From assembly GCA_035493895.1 (NCBI GenBank), contig DATJHM010000198.1:1-64000 (forward strand): a stretch of 64,000 bases of DNA, written 5' to 3'. Shown in pieces: positions 43,801 to 52,136 of this stretch. Origin of the DNA: DATJHM01 sp035493895. Lineage in GTDB: Bacteria > Chloroflexota > Ktedonobacteria > Ktedonobacterales > Ktedonobacteraceae. Each line of letters begins with the position of its first letter. Position 1 is the first letter of the stretch. The translations under genes and the position numbers were made by a program. The notes beneath the pieces were generated by a model. The model was not told the origin of the DNA. It was given only the letters and a program-made list of their open reading frames with translations, and searched no databases.

Positions 43801-43924
43801 CAGGTGATTGTGATGAAGGCTGCTGATTTTGACGATACTCACGTAAGAGATCACCCGAGCGAGCCCCATCCTGATTATCAATAGCATGATTATTTTTAGG
43901 GGATTCATTCCAATTATTATTCAT
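40844..43924 (-). CDS. Class A penicillin-binding protein, Gly-rich tail
   Basis: About 1026 residues from ATG 43924 (AAAGG upstream; an in-frame ATG 8 codons earlier is less likely). A long Gln/Ser/Pro-rich cytoplasmic part of about 190 residues precedes one membrane segment (IVLTIVLVFLVLLVAAVSSG). The GT51 glycosyltransferase shows AENRTFWTDSGIDPQGITRAAI and STLTQQLVKDM. The transpeptidase has SSFKP (Ser nucleophile, SxxK), DSYNIPA (SxN) and KTGTTDD (KTG). The C-terminus is almost only Gly, Gln, Asn and His. It builds and cross-links peptidoglycan. It is a tandem paralogue of 44311-47544. GTG-rich 15-base repeats encode the tail. Confidence 0.93.
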   Translation of the reverse strand: MNNNWNESPKNNHAIDNQDGARSGDLLREYRQNQQPSSQSPESQSPDNLKPSTLSGNLQGNGRSGPLSSPGAPPRTRLAPIGESSRSSISDQETQQNFFSSTIQMVQRLTGAMTALNRFTGKVSTMNQASYEPPPPPMVLYHPQDVPEASYRSPIWRRSRALRTSMRMRQRRYRFQNSGFSIQKIVLTIVLVFLVLLVAAVSSGSAYAYSFYQKQLPQVANIAHKQINQVSRLYDRNGVFLGNVYDVNGAGRRTYVDISSIPKVMQDAMVAAENRTFWTDSGIDPQGITRAAIDYVSHGFTVDQGASTLTQQLVKDMTGNDQVTLNRKVNEAAVAIGLTQQYPKSKILEMYLNVAPFGNLRLGVETAAQEYFGLSRQCTQNLAKGTFQCIPAIAQLDYDPVTKTHSPVLALARATFLASLPQNPAEYDPSTWPTHPEFRQIVLDRQQSVLEAMRSMGTLVQGIGPNGQAGPVTPAIEKQVSTIMDKMTFQSYQNNVKDPDFFYWTISQAEIALGHGNSAEGAVALMNGGYNIRTTIDSNLEAYVERVIDYQLDAVTPQKFLPTPYAILSKQYNVGDAAAVVMNSKTGEILAMAGSKDYNNKAKDPRVAGQFNVVTDGLGRQPGSSFKPVVYATAFEMGMYPGMVLPDVRTYFPNGVAAGTSTTAPTDQTGVWVPNDYGDKPNNLVLPLRDDLADSYNIPAGKVMAFAGANNVYNTASRMGITAIQQKGAPCIQKQEDLRNCGMGTAMTLGTTEVPLIQMAGAYQVFADQGNRVPQQSILDIWDNFGNHLYHFDPNNVQKSQVISPQIAYMITAMMADEPARYREFLTDHDLSFYDWDPTCTTKTYAPYPDCAQHQVAAKTGTTDDFKDNLTLGYTPDVVVAVWAGNANGEPLAPDVVGITGAAPIWHSIIERVSGKPCVNITGLACGPLDVNSLGLSNQGTFTNPGGLETKCVSPVDGLMATSSTDCDLMIPGEEPLQSGVSSTVSQNNQGGNNQGGNNQGGQGGGGGGQGGGGGHGGGRGGHGNG

Positions 43925-44098
43925 AAAAAAACCTTTCTGGATACCCATCTCTTTCGAGAGGAGGGAAGGAAAGGCCCCAAAAGGGAGCTTTTTTGCCGGG
44001 AACGCACAACCCCCACCGCTTGTGCAGGTAATGTTGGCCTTGCTCGGTTAACTGATAACTTCCGATCTTGAGAATGACTATCTGAGACACCACTTTCC

Positions 44099-44146
44099 CT
44101 TAACTAGAGAAACGAACACCATAACACACCATAACACACCTCTCCA
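44099..44146 (-). promoter_or_regulatory. Conserved upstream box shared by both PBP genes, copy 1
   Basis: TTAACTAG, AAACGAA, CCATAACACA, TAACACA and CCATT appear in the same order and spacing as at 47890-47938. The box lies about 175 bases upstream of this PBP start, and on the coding strand reads as TGTTA repeats. It may be a promoter or activator site kept after gene duplication. Confidence 0.5.
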
Positions 44147-44233
44147 TTCAGGCTATTTTACATGAAAATATTATTATATTTAAGTACACATACGGTATAA
44201 AAGTGCAAGAAAACTACGCGTAGTAGGAAAAAA

Positions 44234-44260
44234 GAGGCATGCTTATAATCAGCACGCCTC
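44234..44260 (-). terminator. Intrinsic terminator of the second PBP gene
   Basis: GAGGCATGCT (44234-44243) pairs with AGCACGCCTC (44251-44260), with one mismatch. On the minus strand the stem is followed by TTTTTT. It lies 51 bases after the PBP stop. Confidence 0.75.
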
Positions 44261-44310
44261 TAACGAGCACAGGGCGCGTTTGTCACCCTCTTTGCGTGTC
44301 ACACAGCGGA

Positions 44311-47300
44311 TTACCCACCATTGCCGGGACCACCATTGCCGGGACCACCGTTACCGGGACCACCATTACCGGGACCGCCATTAGGGCCGCCGTTGCCAGG
44401 GCCATTGTCGGTAGGAGTAGGAGTAACGTCAGCAGGACCTCCATTGCCAGGAGTTCCATTAGGGCCTCCATTGCCAGGGCCGCCTTTGCCGGGAGCATTT
44501 TTATCAGGGTTAGTAACAGTTGAGGTGATGCCAGCCTGCAAGGGCTCCTGACCAGGGATCATAAGATCACAGTCACTACTACTGCTAGCCATCAAACCAT
44601 CGGCGCTAGAGACACATTTCTCAACCAGGCCACCCGGATTAGTGAACGTGCCTTGATTGGAGAGACCCAGGCTGTTGACATCAAGCGGACCGCAGACAGT
44701 GCCCCCGACGTCATGACCAGTATCATCACAGGGTTTACCACTCACGCGTTCAATAATGGAGTGCCAGATCGGAGCAGCGCCAGTGATACCGACGACATTA
44801 TTCGCCATCGCCTCGCCATTGGCATTACCAGCCCAGACACCAACCACAACGTCAGGAGTATAACCAACCGTCAAATTGTCTATAAAATTGTCCGTCGTAC
44901 CAGTTTTTGCCGCCACCTGATGCTGCGCGCAGTCAGGATAAGGAGCATAGACTTTTGCAGTGCAGGTGGTGTCCCAATCGTAGAATGAAAGATCATGATC
45001 AGTCAGAAATTCGCGATAACGAGCGGGCTCATCAGCCATCATAGCTGTAATCATATAAGCAATCTGCGGACTGATCACCTGAGATTTCTGGACATGGTTG
45101 GGATCGTAGTGATAGAGATGGTTGCCATAGTTGTCCCAGACATCCAGCACCCCCTGTGGAGCCACGCGAGCGCCCTGATTGGCAAAAACCTGATAGGCTT
45201 GCGCCATCTGAATCAGTGGAACCTCAATTGAGCCCAGAGTCACAGAAGTCCCCATGCCACATTTCTGGCGAAAATTGTCAGCCTGGATGCAAGCAGCGCC
45301 TGCATTTTGAAAGCGTGTTACGCCCATACGTGCGGCAGTATTGTAGACATTTTCGATACCGGCGAAAGCCATTACCTTACCAGCCGGGATATTATACGAA
45401 TCGGCCAGATCATCGCGCAAAGGAAGAACCAGATTATTAGGCTTATCGCCGTAATCATTGGGAATCCAGATACCAGTCTGGTCTACAGGAGCCGTCGTAG
45501 AAGTGCCCTGATTTTGACCATTGGGGAAATAGGTACGCACATCAGGCAACACCATTCCCGGATACATCCCCATTTCAAAAGCAGTGGCATAGACAATCGG
45601 CTTAAAAGTCGAGCCAGGCTGGCGGCCGATGCTTGCCCCATTATTCCCAGTAACAACATTATTGTTGCCAGCGATACGAGGATCATTGGTCGGATTATTG
45701 TAGCTCTGGCTACCAGCCATTGCCAGGATCTCACCAGTCTTCGCATTCATCACCACCGCAGCCGCATCGCCGACATTATAGTACTTACTCAAAATCGTAG
45801 GGGAAGTCGGCAAGAACCTCTGGTAAGTCAAATCATTGAGCTGATGATCAATCACGCGTTCGACATAGGCTTCCAGATTGGAATCGATCGTCGTACGCAC
45901 ATTGTAGCCGCCATTTTGCAGCATCGTAGATCCCAGCGCACTATCGCCATTCCCCAGGGAAATCTCAAGCTGCGAAACAACCCAGTAAAAGAAGTGTGGG
46001 TCCTTCATAGAGACCGACGATGATTGAAACTTCATATCATTCGTGATCGTGTAGACCTGTTTGGCAATAGCAGGAGTAATCAAGCCATCCTGACCGTTTG
46101 GGCCAAGCCCTTTGACACGGGTACCCATATCCATCATCGTAGCAAGCACACCTTGCTGGCGAGCGAGGACAAACTGTTTATAATTCACATCCGAATACGA
46201 AGACCAGACATAGGGATCATAGTGAGCGGGATCCTGAGGCATGCTAGAAAGAAACGTCGCACGAGCCAGGGCCAGCACCGCACTATGTGTCTTCTTGACA
46301 GGATCGTAATCGAGCTGCGCGATAGCAGGAGTGCATTTGAAAATGCCCTTTGCATAATCCTGAGTACATTGGCGAGAGAGGCCGAAATATTGCTGTGCGG
46401 CAGACTCCACACCCAGACGAGTCGTACCAAAGGGAGCAACATTCAAATACATCTCCAGAATTTTCGACTTCGGATACTGCTGCGTCAGGCCAACGGCCAG
46501 AAAAGCCTCAGAGATTTTACGATTGGCAGTGACCTGATCATCGCCAGTCATATCCTTGACCAGCTGCTGCGTCAGCGTACTACCACCTGACTGAACTTTG
46601 AAACCGGAAGCGACATAACCAATAGCGGCGCGGGTAATACCCTGAGGATCAATCCCCGAATCAGTCCAGAACGTGCGGTTCTCAGTCGCAACCATCGCAT
46701 CCTGCATGACCTTAGGGATATAACTAATATCGACGTAGGTGCGCTGGCCAGAGGAATTGGGATCGTAGGCATCGCCAAGAAGGACGCCATTGCGATCATA
46801 GATACGCGTGATCTGGCTGATATGCTGATTGGCAATATTATTCACCTGAGGCAATTCGCTCTGATAGAAAGAATAGGCATAAGCGCCACTGGACGAGAGG
46901 GTTATCACAAGCAAAGCCATGACAGCAATCAGGAGTGAGACCAGAATACGTCGTCCCTGCGGCATGCCATCGGAGCGTGTACGGCGATGGCGCACGCGCA
47001 TAGACATACGCAAAGCCCGCGAGCGGCGCCAGCGTGCAGATTTAGGCTGAGTCTCATCGGGCAAAGATTGAGAATGATAGAGAGCCAGAGGTGGTGGTGG
47101 TGGCTCATAAGCGGCATGATTGAGCGCAACCATCTTGCCAGAGAACTGGCGTACCATTTGCATCGTACTGGCCAGAAATCCTCTGTTGAAACCAGGCGGT
47201 GGCTGAGGAGGTTGCGCAGGGGGAAAAGAAGGCTGATTTGCTGGGAACGGGGGCTGAGCCAGCGGAGGGCCACCTTGAGGTGGACCTGGTGGCATAGATG

Positions 47301-47544
47301 GGCGCCCACTACTGGCACCCATAAATTGGCCGCCAGCAGGAGAAAAGGGTCTAAATTGACCCGGACCAGCCTGCGGGGGAAATGCCGGTTGATTTTGACG
47401 ATAATCCTCCAGGCGTCCCGAGTCAGGAGCTCCGTGATTATTTTCTGATGGACGATAATCTCGCAGAAGACCTGAGCGAGGAGCTGCATTGTTATTTTCC
47501 GAATAAGGATTATAATCCTGATTCTGTTGATAATGATCATTCAT
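44311..47544 (-). CDS. Class A penicillin-binding protein, GNGGP-repeat tail
   Basis: A 1077-residue bifunctional wall synthase with the same plan as 40844-43924. The N-terminal cytoplasmic part of about 200 residues is rich in Pro, Gln and Asn, with SGLLRDYR and SGRLEDYRQNQ repeats. A membrane segment ILVSLLIAVMALLVITLSSSG follows, then GT51 with ATENRTFWTDSGIDPQG and STLTQQLVKDM, and a transpeptidase with SxxK in STFKP, DSYNIPA and KTGTTDN. The tail is a repeat of Gly-Asn-Gly-Gly-Pro, an unusual ending that may reach into the wall. Large stretches match the sister PBP almost residue for residue, so the duplication is recent or under strong selection. Confidence 0.93.
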   Translation of the reverse strand: MNDHYQQNQDYNPYSENNNAAPRSGLLRDYRPSENNHGAPDSGRLEDYRQNQPAFPPQAGPGQFRPFSPAGGQFMGASSGRPSMPPGPPQGGPPLAQPPFPANQPSFPPAQPPQPPPGFNRGFLASTMQMVRQFSGKMVALNHAAYEPPPPPLALYHSQSLPDETQPKSARWRRSRALRMSMRVRHRRTRSDGMPQGRRILVSLLIAVMALLVITLSSSGAYAYSFYQSELPQVNNIANQHISQITRIYDRNGVLLGDAYDPNSSGQRTYVDISYIPKVMQDAMVATENRTFWTDSGIDPQGITRAAIGYVASGFKVQSGGSTLTQQLVKDMTGDDQVTANRKISEAFLAVGLTQQYPKSKILEMYLNVAPFGTTRLGVESAAQQYFGLSRQCTQDYAKGIFKCTPAIAQLDYDPVKKTHSAVLALARATFLSSMPQDPAHYDPYVWSSYSDVNYKQFVLARQQGVLATMMDMGTRVKGLGPNGQDGLITPAIAKQVYTITNDMKFQSSSVSMKDPHFFYWVVSQLEISLGNGDSALGSTMLQNGGYNVRTTIDSNLEAYVERVIDHQLNDLTYQRFLPTSPTILSKYYNVGDAAAVVMNAKTGEILAMAGSQSYNNPTNDPRIAGNNNVVTGNNGASIGRQPGSTFKPIVYATAFEMGMYPGMVLPDVRTYFPNGQNQGTSTTAPVDQTGIWIPNDYGDKPNNLVLPLRDDLADSYNIPAGKVMAFAGIENVYNTAARMGVTRFQNAGAACIQADNFRQKCGMGTSVTLGSIEVPLIQMAQAYQVFANQGARVAPQGVLDVWDNYGNHLYHYDPNHVQKSQVISPQIAYMITAMMADEPARYREFLTDHDLSFYDWDTTCTAKVYAPYPDCAQHQVAAKTGTTDNFIDNLTVGYTPDVVVGVWAGNANGEAMANNVVGITGAAPIWHSIIERVSGKPCDDTGHDVGGTVCGPLDVNSLGLSNQGTFTNPGGLVEKCVSSADGLMASSSSDCDLMIPGQEPLQAGITSTVTNPDKNAPGKGGPGNGGPNGTPGNGGPADVTPTPTDNGPGNGGPNGGPGNGGPGNGGPGNGGPGNGG
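44315..44390 (-). repeat. 15-base tandem repeat coding the GNGGP tail
   Basis: The unit CCACCATTGCCGGGA occurs about four times, with A/G changes at third-codon positions, then degrades into related units up to about 44480. Each unit encodes one Gly-Pro-Gly-Asn-Gly repeat. Length variation by slippage is likely. Confidence 0.7.
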
Positions 47545-48080
47545 AAGTAATCATCCTTGTATGTTGCCAATGGAGAGGCTCATGGGCAAAATAAGAATAT
47601 CATGCTCACCATAGCACATATTGATAATTCAACTCCCTTAAGAAACTGGCTGGCACACACCTGATAGAATAAGCAACCAGCTTCTTCATAGCCCGAAAAT
47701 AGCCTGAAAAGTGGGAACGACACCAACCCGTTCTGGCTATCACTTCTTCGCCTTTCCCGATTCTAGAAAAAGAACGTAAAGAGCTGAATAATTCAGGCAG
47801 AAAACACAGTACTAACACCACCTATCCCTCCCCGCTTTTCCCAGCACTACCTACACAAAAACCATGGAATGATGAGTAGGTATTTTTACCTTAACTAGTC
47901 AAACGAATGCCATAACACACGTTAACACATTCCCCCATTTGGTATAAGGCGGAGATAAAACACGGCCTATAAACGAGCGCGCAGCAGTAAAGATCAAGAG
48001 TATAGACAGACAACAGGTTTTTTTCACAGAGAAATTGTAAGGCAGGCAATAGAAGTGATAGCATTGAAAATGCGTAGAAA
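47545..48080. other. Long upstream region of the second PBP gene
   Basis: A 536-base gap. It contains a possible leader hairpin (arms around 47643-47656 and 47678-47690), the conserved box at 47890-47938, and AT-rich sequence toward the oxidoreductase stop. Open frames here are short and unconvincing, so no gene is called. Confidence 0.4.
47890..47938 (-). promoter_or_regulatory. Conserved upstream box shared by both PBP genes, copy 2
   Basis: It shows the same ordered words as at 44099-44146: TTAACTAG, AAACGAA, CCATAACACA, TAACACA, CCATT. It lies about 346 bases upstream of this PBP start, so the leader here is longer than in the sister gene. Confidence 0.5.
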
Positions 48081-49685
48081 TTATGTCCCAGACGGAACCG
48101 GAATGCTCTGCTTAAAGTGGAAAAAGTTGTGAGGATCATAGCTTGCTTTCACCTGCTGCAAGCGCAGCAGATTGGCCCCATAATAGGCCTGCAACCAATT
48201 GGGTAGATCTGGATCGATATAGTTCTGATACGCTTCTCCGCTCGCATATGGGCGCATGATCTGCCAGGTATCACGCAACCAGCCAGTATCGCCAATTGCA
48301 GAGTACTGAGCGGAGAAGAGAGCGGAGCGATGCACGAAGGCAGTGGCATTGGGAGTGATCCGCTTTATTGCGCCACCATAGGCATCCAGTCCGATCCCGC
48401 CAACTTCTGATCGAGCGAACGTCTCACGATTATTCAACGTATTGACTAACGCGACAACCCCCTCGTGCGAAAGCAATTGCGTAAAGTAGTCGGACTTATA
48501 GGTCTCGCTATCCCGTTGGAGCTGACCATCGGGCGTCTGACCGGGCAAATGGCACTCGCTCACCGTTTTCGCGTAACAGCCCGCCTCATCCAGCATCGTA
48601 TTGAGCACATCCGTACTCCCAACATACCGGCTACTGGTTGCAGTCGGGATCTTGTTGATCAATTGTTGCAAGAGAGTATTCAATGGAGCAACCGGGCCGA
48701 CATAGACGCCGCTCACCTGCAATGAAGGGTCGCCCTGCGGATTACCCAGAAGCAGACAATTAGACCACAGCTCATCAGGAGCCTGAGGGCCCCAGCGTTG
48801 CCAGGCATCCACCACCTCGACCGCTGCGGACCACGGCCAGCGTAACGTGAAAAGAGAGAGCGTCGTCGCAGGATATATCCGAAATTTGAAAGAAGTCACT
48901 ACACCAAAGTTGCCCCCACCACCGCCACGCAGCGCCCAGAACAGATCGGCATGCTGACTGGCATCACAGGTCAACAGGCGATTATCAGCGAGCACGACCT
49001 GTGCGGAGAGAAGGCTATCGCAGGTCAGGCCAAACTTACGGCTAAGAACGCCAGCGCCCCCACCAAGCGTCAGACCGGCGACCCCCACCGTACCACAAGA
49101 ACCAGCAGGCAGAACGTGTCCAGATTGAGCAAGCGCAGCATAGACATCAATCAATCTTGCACCGGCCCCGATAGTTGCAGTCCCGGCATTTGCATCGACG
49201 GTGATCGTATTCATACGCGTCACATCGAGCACGAAACCGCTGGTCGTCGAATATCCGGCATAGGAATGTCCACCGGCCCGCACAGCCAGCGGAAGAGCAA
49301 ACCTGGAGACAAAAGAGAGACAGGTCTGAACGTCGATAAACGAGGTACAATACGCAACAGCAGTTGGTCGTATCATATCAAAGCGCGTATTATAGAGGTG
49401 ATAGGAGCTTTGATATTGAGGGCTATTCGGCCTCACCAGCGAACCATTGAGATTACTCGCCAGCGTCGACCAATCTTCACTGGTAGGTATCGACGATTGA
49501 GTAGGAGTTGGCTTCACAGGACTGGTCGTTGCAGAAGCCGTCGGGAACGGGGCAGACTGCGCCGTGCCACAGGCAGCCAGCGTACCAGGAAGCAGGCTCA
49601 TGCCACAGTATTCAAGAAATGTGCGACGGTTCAGTTTTCGCAATGCAGTAATCTCCGTTACTATACGAGCCAAACGCTCCCTCAT
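48081..49685 (-). CDS. FAD-linked oxidoreductase, berberine-bridge-like, Tat lipoprotein
   Basis: About 534 residues from ATG 49685; a GTG eight codons upstream is an alternative. The N-terminus has a twin-Arg signal (LNRRTFLEYCG) and a lipobox LAAC, so it should be exported folded and lipid-anchored. The PP-loop FAD domain shows VRAGGHSYAGYS and PAGSCGTVGVAGLTLGGGAG; the His and Cys here are the two residues that hold FAD covalently in berberine-bridge enzymes and sugar oxidases. The C-terminal block YYGANLLRLQQVKASYDPHNFFHFKQSIP is the BBE domain. It probably oxidises a sugar or alcohol outside the cell with O2 as acceptor. The substrate is unknown. Confidence 0.85.
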   Translation of the reverse strand: MRERLARIVTEITALRKLNRRTFLEYCGMSLLPGTLAACGTAQSAPFPTASATTSPVKPTPTQSSIPTSEDWSTLASNLNGSLVRPNSPQYQSSYHLYNTRFDMIRPTAVAYCTSFIDVQTCLSFVSRFALPLAVRAGGHSYAGYSTTSGFVLDVTRMNTITVDANAGTATIGAGARLIDVYAALAQSGHVLPAGSCGTVGVAGLTLGGGAGVLSRKFGLTCDSLLSAQVVLADNRLLTCDASQHADLFWALRGGGGGNFGVVTSFKFRIYPATTLSLFTLRWPWSAAVEVVDAWQRWGPQAPDELWSNCLLLGNPQGDPSLQVSGVYVGPVAPLNTLLQQLINKIPTATSSRYVGSTDVLNTMLDEAGCYAKTVSECHLPGQTPDGQLQRDSETYKSDYFTQLLSHEGVVALVNTLNNRETFARSEVGGIGLDAYGGAIKRITPNATAFVHRSALFSAQYSAIGDTGWLRDTWQIMRPYASGEAYQNYIDPDLPNWLQAYYGANLLRLQQVKASYDPHNFFHFKQSIPVPSGT

Positions 49686-49989
49686 CCTTCTTTCAACACA
49701 TCCTATCACCTTCTTTCCGCAGGAGCAACACCAGCGCGAAAAAAAATCCCATGGTCATGCGCACAAGAGCACATTCCTTCTGCACAACCCTAATAGTACT
49801 AAAATTACGTATATTATGGCATCTAATACTTCATTATATTTACTATGATATATTTAGACACTTATGTTAATTTCGCCAGAAATAGTAATTGAGCGCCAGT
49901 GAAAAGGGATAAAAAGCCAGCTATCCATCTTTGAGGAAAGAGGATAGGTACGAATAGGGAAAAGATTTTTGTTGGAAGGAAGGGGATTA
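49686..49989. other. Divergent region between oxidoreductase and histidine kinase
   Basis: A 304-base AT-rich region between divergent genes. It presumably holds both promoters, but I could not place convincing boxes and see no gene or repeat. Confidence 0.35.
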
Positions 49990-51948
49990 ATGACGAGAGA
50001 AGCTCTTAAAAATTGTGAACAGACGTGTCGCGCACTTATCGAATACAGTCCTCATGCAATCGTCTTACAGTCAGCAGATGGAACAGTGAGCTATGCGAAT
50101 CCTTTCACGGAACATCTGACCGGGTATAGAGTTGATGAGTTTATCGGGAAAAACGTGCTCCAGCTCATGCATGCAGACGAATTGCCAGAGATAGCAGCTT
50201 CCCTTGTCACCCTCCTCAAGCGTCCTGGTGACATCATCTCAATCAGCTTTCGTATCCTGCATCAGCGGGGAGACTGGCGCTGGCTCGAGGGAAGCATACG
50301 CAATTGCTTGCACGTACCCGAGATTGGAGCCCTTATTGGGAGTTATCAGGATATTACGGAGCGAAAGCGGGCTGAAATAGAGTTGCGACAACGAGAAGAG
50401 CGCATGCGTCTGCTTGCCCGTGAGCAGAAAGCCTATACGGAGGCCGAGACCGCCCGCAGGCAACTCTCAACAATTTTCGAGACCATCACCGATGGCGTGA
50501 TCGTCTGCGATCAAAATGCACACATTCTCCATATCAACGCCGCGACGCGAGCCCTGATCGAACAAACAATAGACATCGACGCAAGCCTCTTCTCCCCTGA
50601 ACTGACACTTCCCGAGCAGATGCTGCCTCAAGATATAGAAGACATTCCATTGCCTCAAGCGAGCGGGCCATTGCTGCGTATAATAAGAGGAGAAAGCTTA
50701 TCAGGAATAAACGCCCCCGACGTCCTGCTTTACAGGCCAGATGGGAGACCAGTATTCATCAATGTCAGTGGGGCTCCCATTTTCAGTGACGATGGAGAAA
50801 TAGCCGGGGGAGTCGCCGTCTTGCGCGACGTCACCAAACGGCACAGCCTGGAGCAACAGCTACAATACAGCGAGCAGAAACTGAACAGACTGGTAGATGC
50901 AAACATTCTCGGCGTGGCCGTAGCCGAGATTCAGGGAAAAGTGCTCGAAGTAAACGATCTACTGGTAGATATGCTGGGTTATAGTAAAGATGAACTCCTG
51001 GCACCGGCCTTTCGCTGGCAGAGTCTCACGCCCCTGGAGATGCAAGCGGGAGAAATTCTGGCGCTCGAAACGCTGGAGGCAACAGGAAGCATCTCGCTAC
51101 GAGAAAAAACCTTTTTGCGCAAAGATGGCAGCCGCTTTCCGACCCTGACAACAGCAGCAATGATCGACCAGCGGCGCAACCTTTTCCTGGCAATTATCCT
51201 CGATATTTCGGATCGCAAAGCAGCCGAGCAGCGCAAACAAGAATTTCTGAGCATGGTAAGCCATGAATTGCGCACCCCCCTCACCGGCATCGTAGGCTTT
51301 CTGGATCTGGCCCTCTTCTCCATCAAACGCTTGCCCGAAATCCCTGTTTCAGAGCATGATGAGGTGATCAAGCAGATTACCTGGATGCTTCAGCAAGCAG
51401 AACAACATACCACCATAGAAACACGTCTGGTAGAAGCGCTGCTGGACGTAGCCCAGATGGAGCGGCATACCTTCCAGCTGGCGCTCAGACCGCGTAACCT
51501 GCTGGAAATCGTGCGGGACGTCACTATTACGCAACAGCAGATAGCGGAAACGCACCGTATCGTATTTGAGCAGGCGGAACAAGGGTCCGTACAAGTCATG
51601 GTCGATGCAGATCGTATCAAGCAAGTCCTCATCAACTATCTCAATAACGCCCTGAAATATACGCCCGGCAACCAGGAGATCATCGTTGGCCTCGAAATAC
51701 GCAAAGGAACAGCCCGGGTATACGTTCAAGATAAAGGGCCAGGGCTCACCACGCCCCAACAGCAGCAGATCTGGGAACGTTTCTACCAGGCCGACACGCC
51801 CGTCAAGCCGGGGGGCAAAAAAGAAGGATTAGGGCTCGGCTTGTATATTGCAAAAGTGCTGATTGAACAACATCATGGGCAAGTCGGCGTAGAAAGCGCC
51901 CCCGGTGAAGGTTCAACCTTCTGGTTTACCCTCCCCACGCTCCTCTAA
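49990..51948 (+). CDS. Cytosolic PAS-domain sensor histidine kinase
   Basis: About 652 residues from ATG 49990, with AAGGGG just upstream. Three PAS domains (about 15-130, 155-290 and 305-420) end with typical DITERKRAE, LRDVTKRHSLE and DISDRKAAE linkers. The HisKA box is FLSMVSHELRTPLTGIVGF (phospho-His). The ATPase domain shows INYLNNALKYTP (N box), VQDKGPGL (G1) and GLGLGLYIAK (G2). No membrane segment is visible, so it senses something in the cytosol, perhaps redox state, light or a small ligand. No response regulator is adjacent, making it an orphan kinase. Confidence 0.9.
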   Translation: MTREALKNCEQTCRALIEYSPHAIVLQSADGTVSYANPFTEHLTGYRVDEFIGKNVLQLMHADELPEIAASLVTLLKRPGDIISISFRILHQRGDWRWLEGSIRNCLHVPEIGALIGSYQDITERKRAEIELRQREERMRLLAREQKAYTEAETARRQLSTIFETITDGVIVCDQNAHILHINAATRALIEQTIDIDASLFSPELTLPEQMLPQDIEDIPLPQASGPLLRIIRGESLSGINAPDVLLYRPDGRPVFINVSGAPIFSDDGEIAGGVAVLRDVTKRHSLEQQLQYSEQKLNRLVDANILGVAVAEIQGKVLEVNDLLVDMLGYSKDELLAPAFRWQSLTPLEMQAGEILALETLEATGSISLREKTFLRKDGSRFPTLTTAAMIDQRRNLFLAIILDISDRKAAEQRKQEFLSMVSHELRTPLTGIVGFLDLALFSIKRLPEIPVSEHDEVIKQITWMLQQAEQHTTIETRLVEALLDVAQMERHTFQLALRPRNLLEIVRDVTITQQQIAETHRIVFEQAEQGSVQVMVDADRIKQVLINYLNNALKYTPGNQEIIVGLEIRKGTARVYVQDKGPGLTTPQQQQIWERFYQADTPVKPGGKKEGLGLGLYIAKVLIEQHHGQVGVESAPGEGSTFWFTLPTLL

Positions 51949-52136
51949 CCTGGAGGCAAACTCCTGCGTGCAAAGACAACAGAGTATGGAAGTAAATTTA
52001 CATAAACCACAGTAAAGAGTGGACCAATGTTGTATTTTTCTTCCATACAGGATGCGTTATTGCTACTGATGCGTTATTGCCGACAAGGTACAATAGAATA
52101 GGCGCTGTAGCATTGCAAAGAAAGGAAAAGAAGTAA

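Larger units (their letters stand above)
44004..44310. other. Upstream region of the first PBP gene
   Basis: Part of the 386-base gap 43925-44310. It holds a hairpin GCACAA/TTGTGC (44004-44009 and 44020-44025), the conserved box shared with the other PBP (44099-44146), an AT-rich stretch and the terminator at 44234-44260. No gene is seen. Confidence 0.4.
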
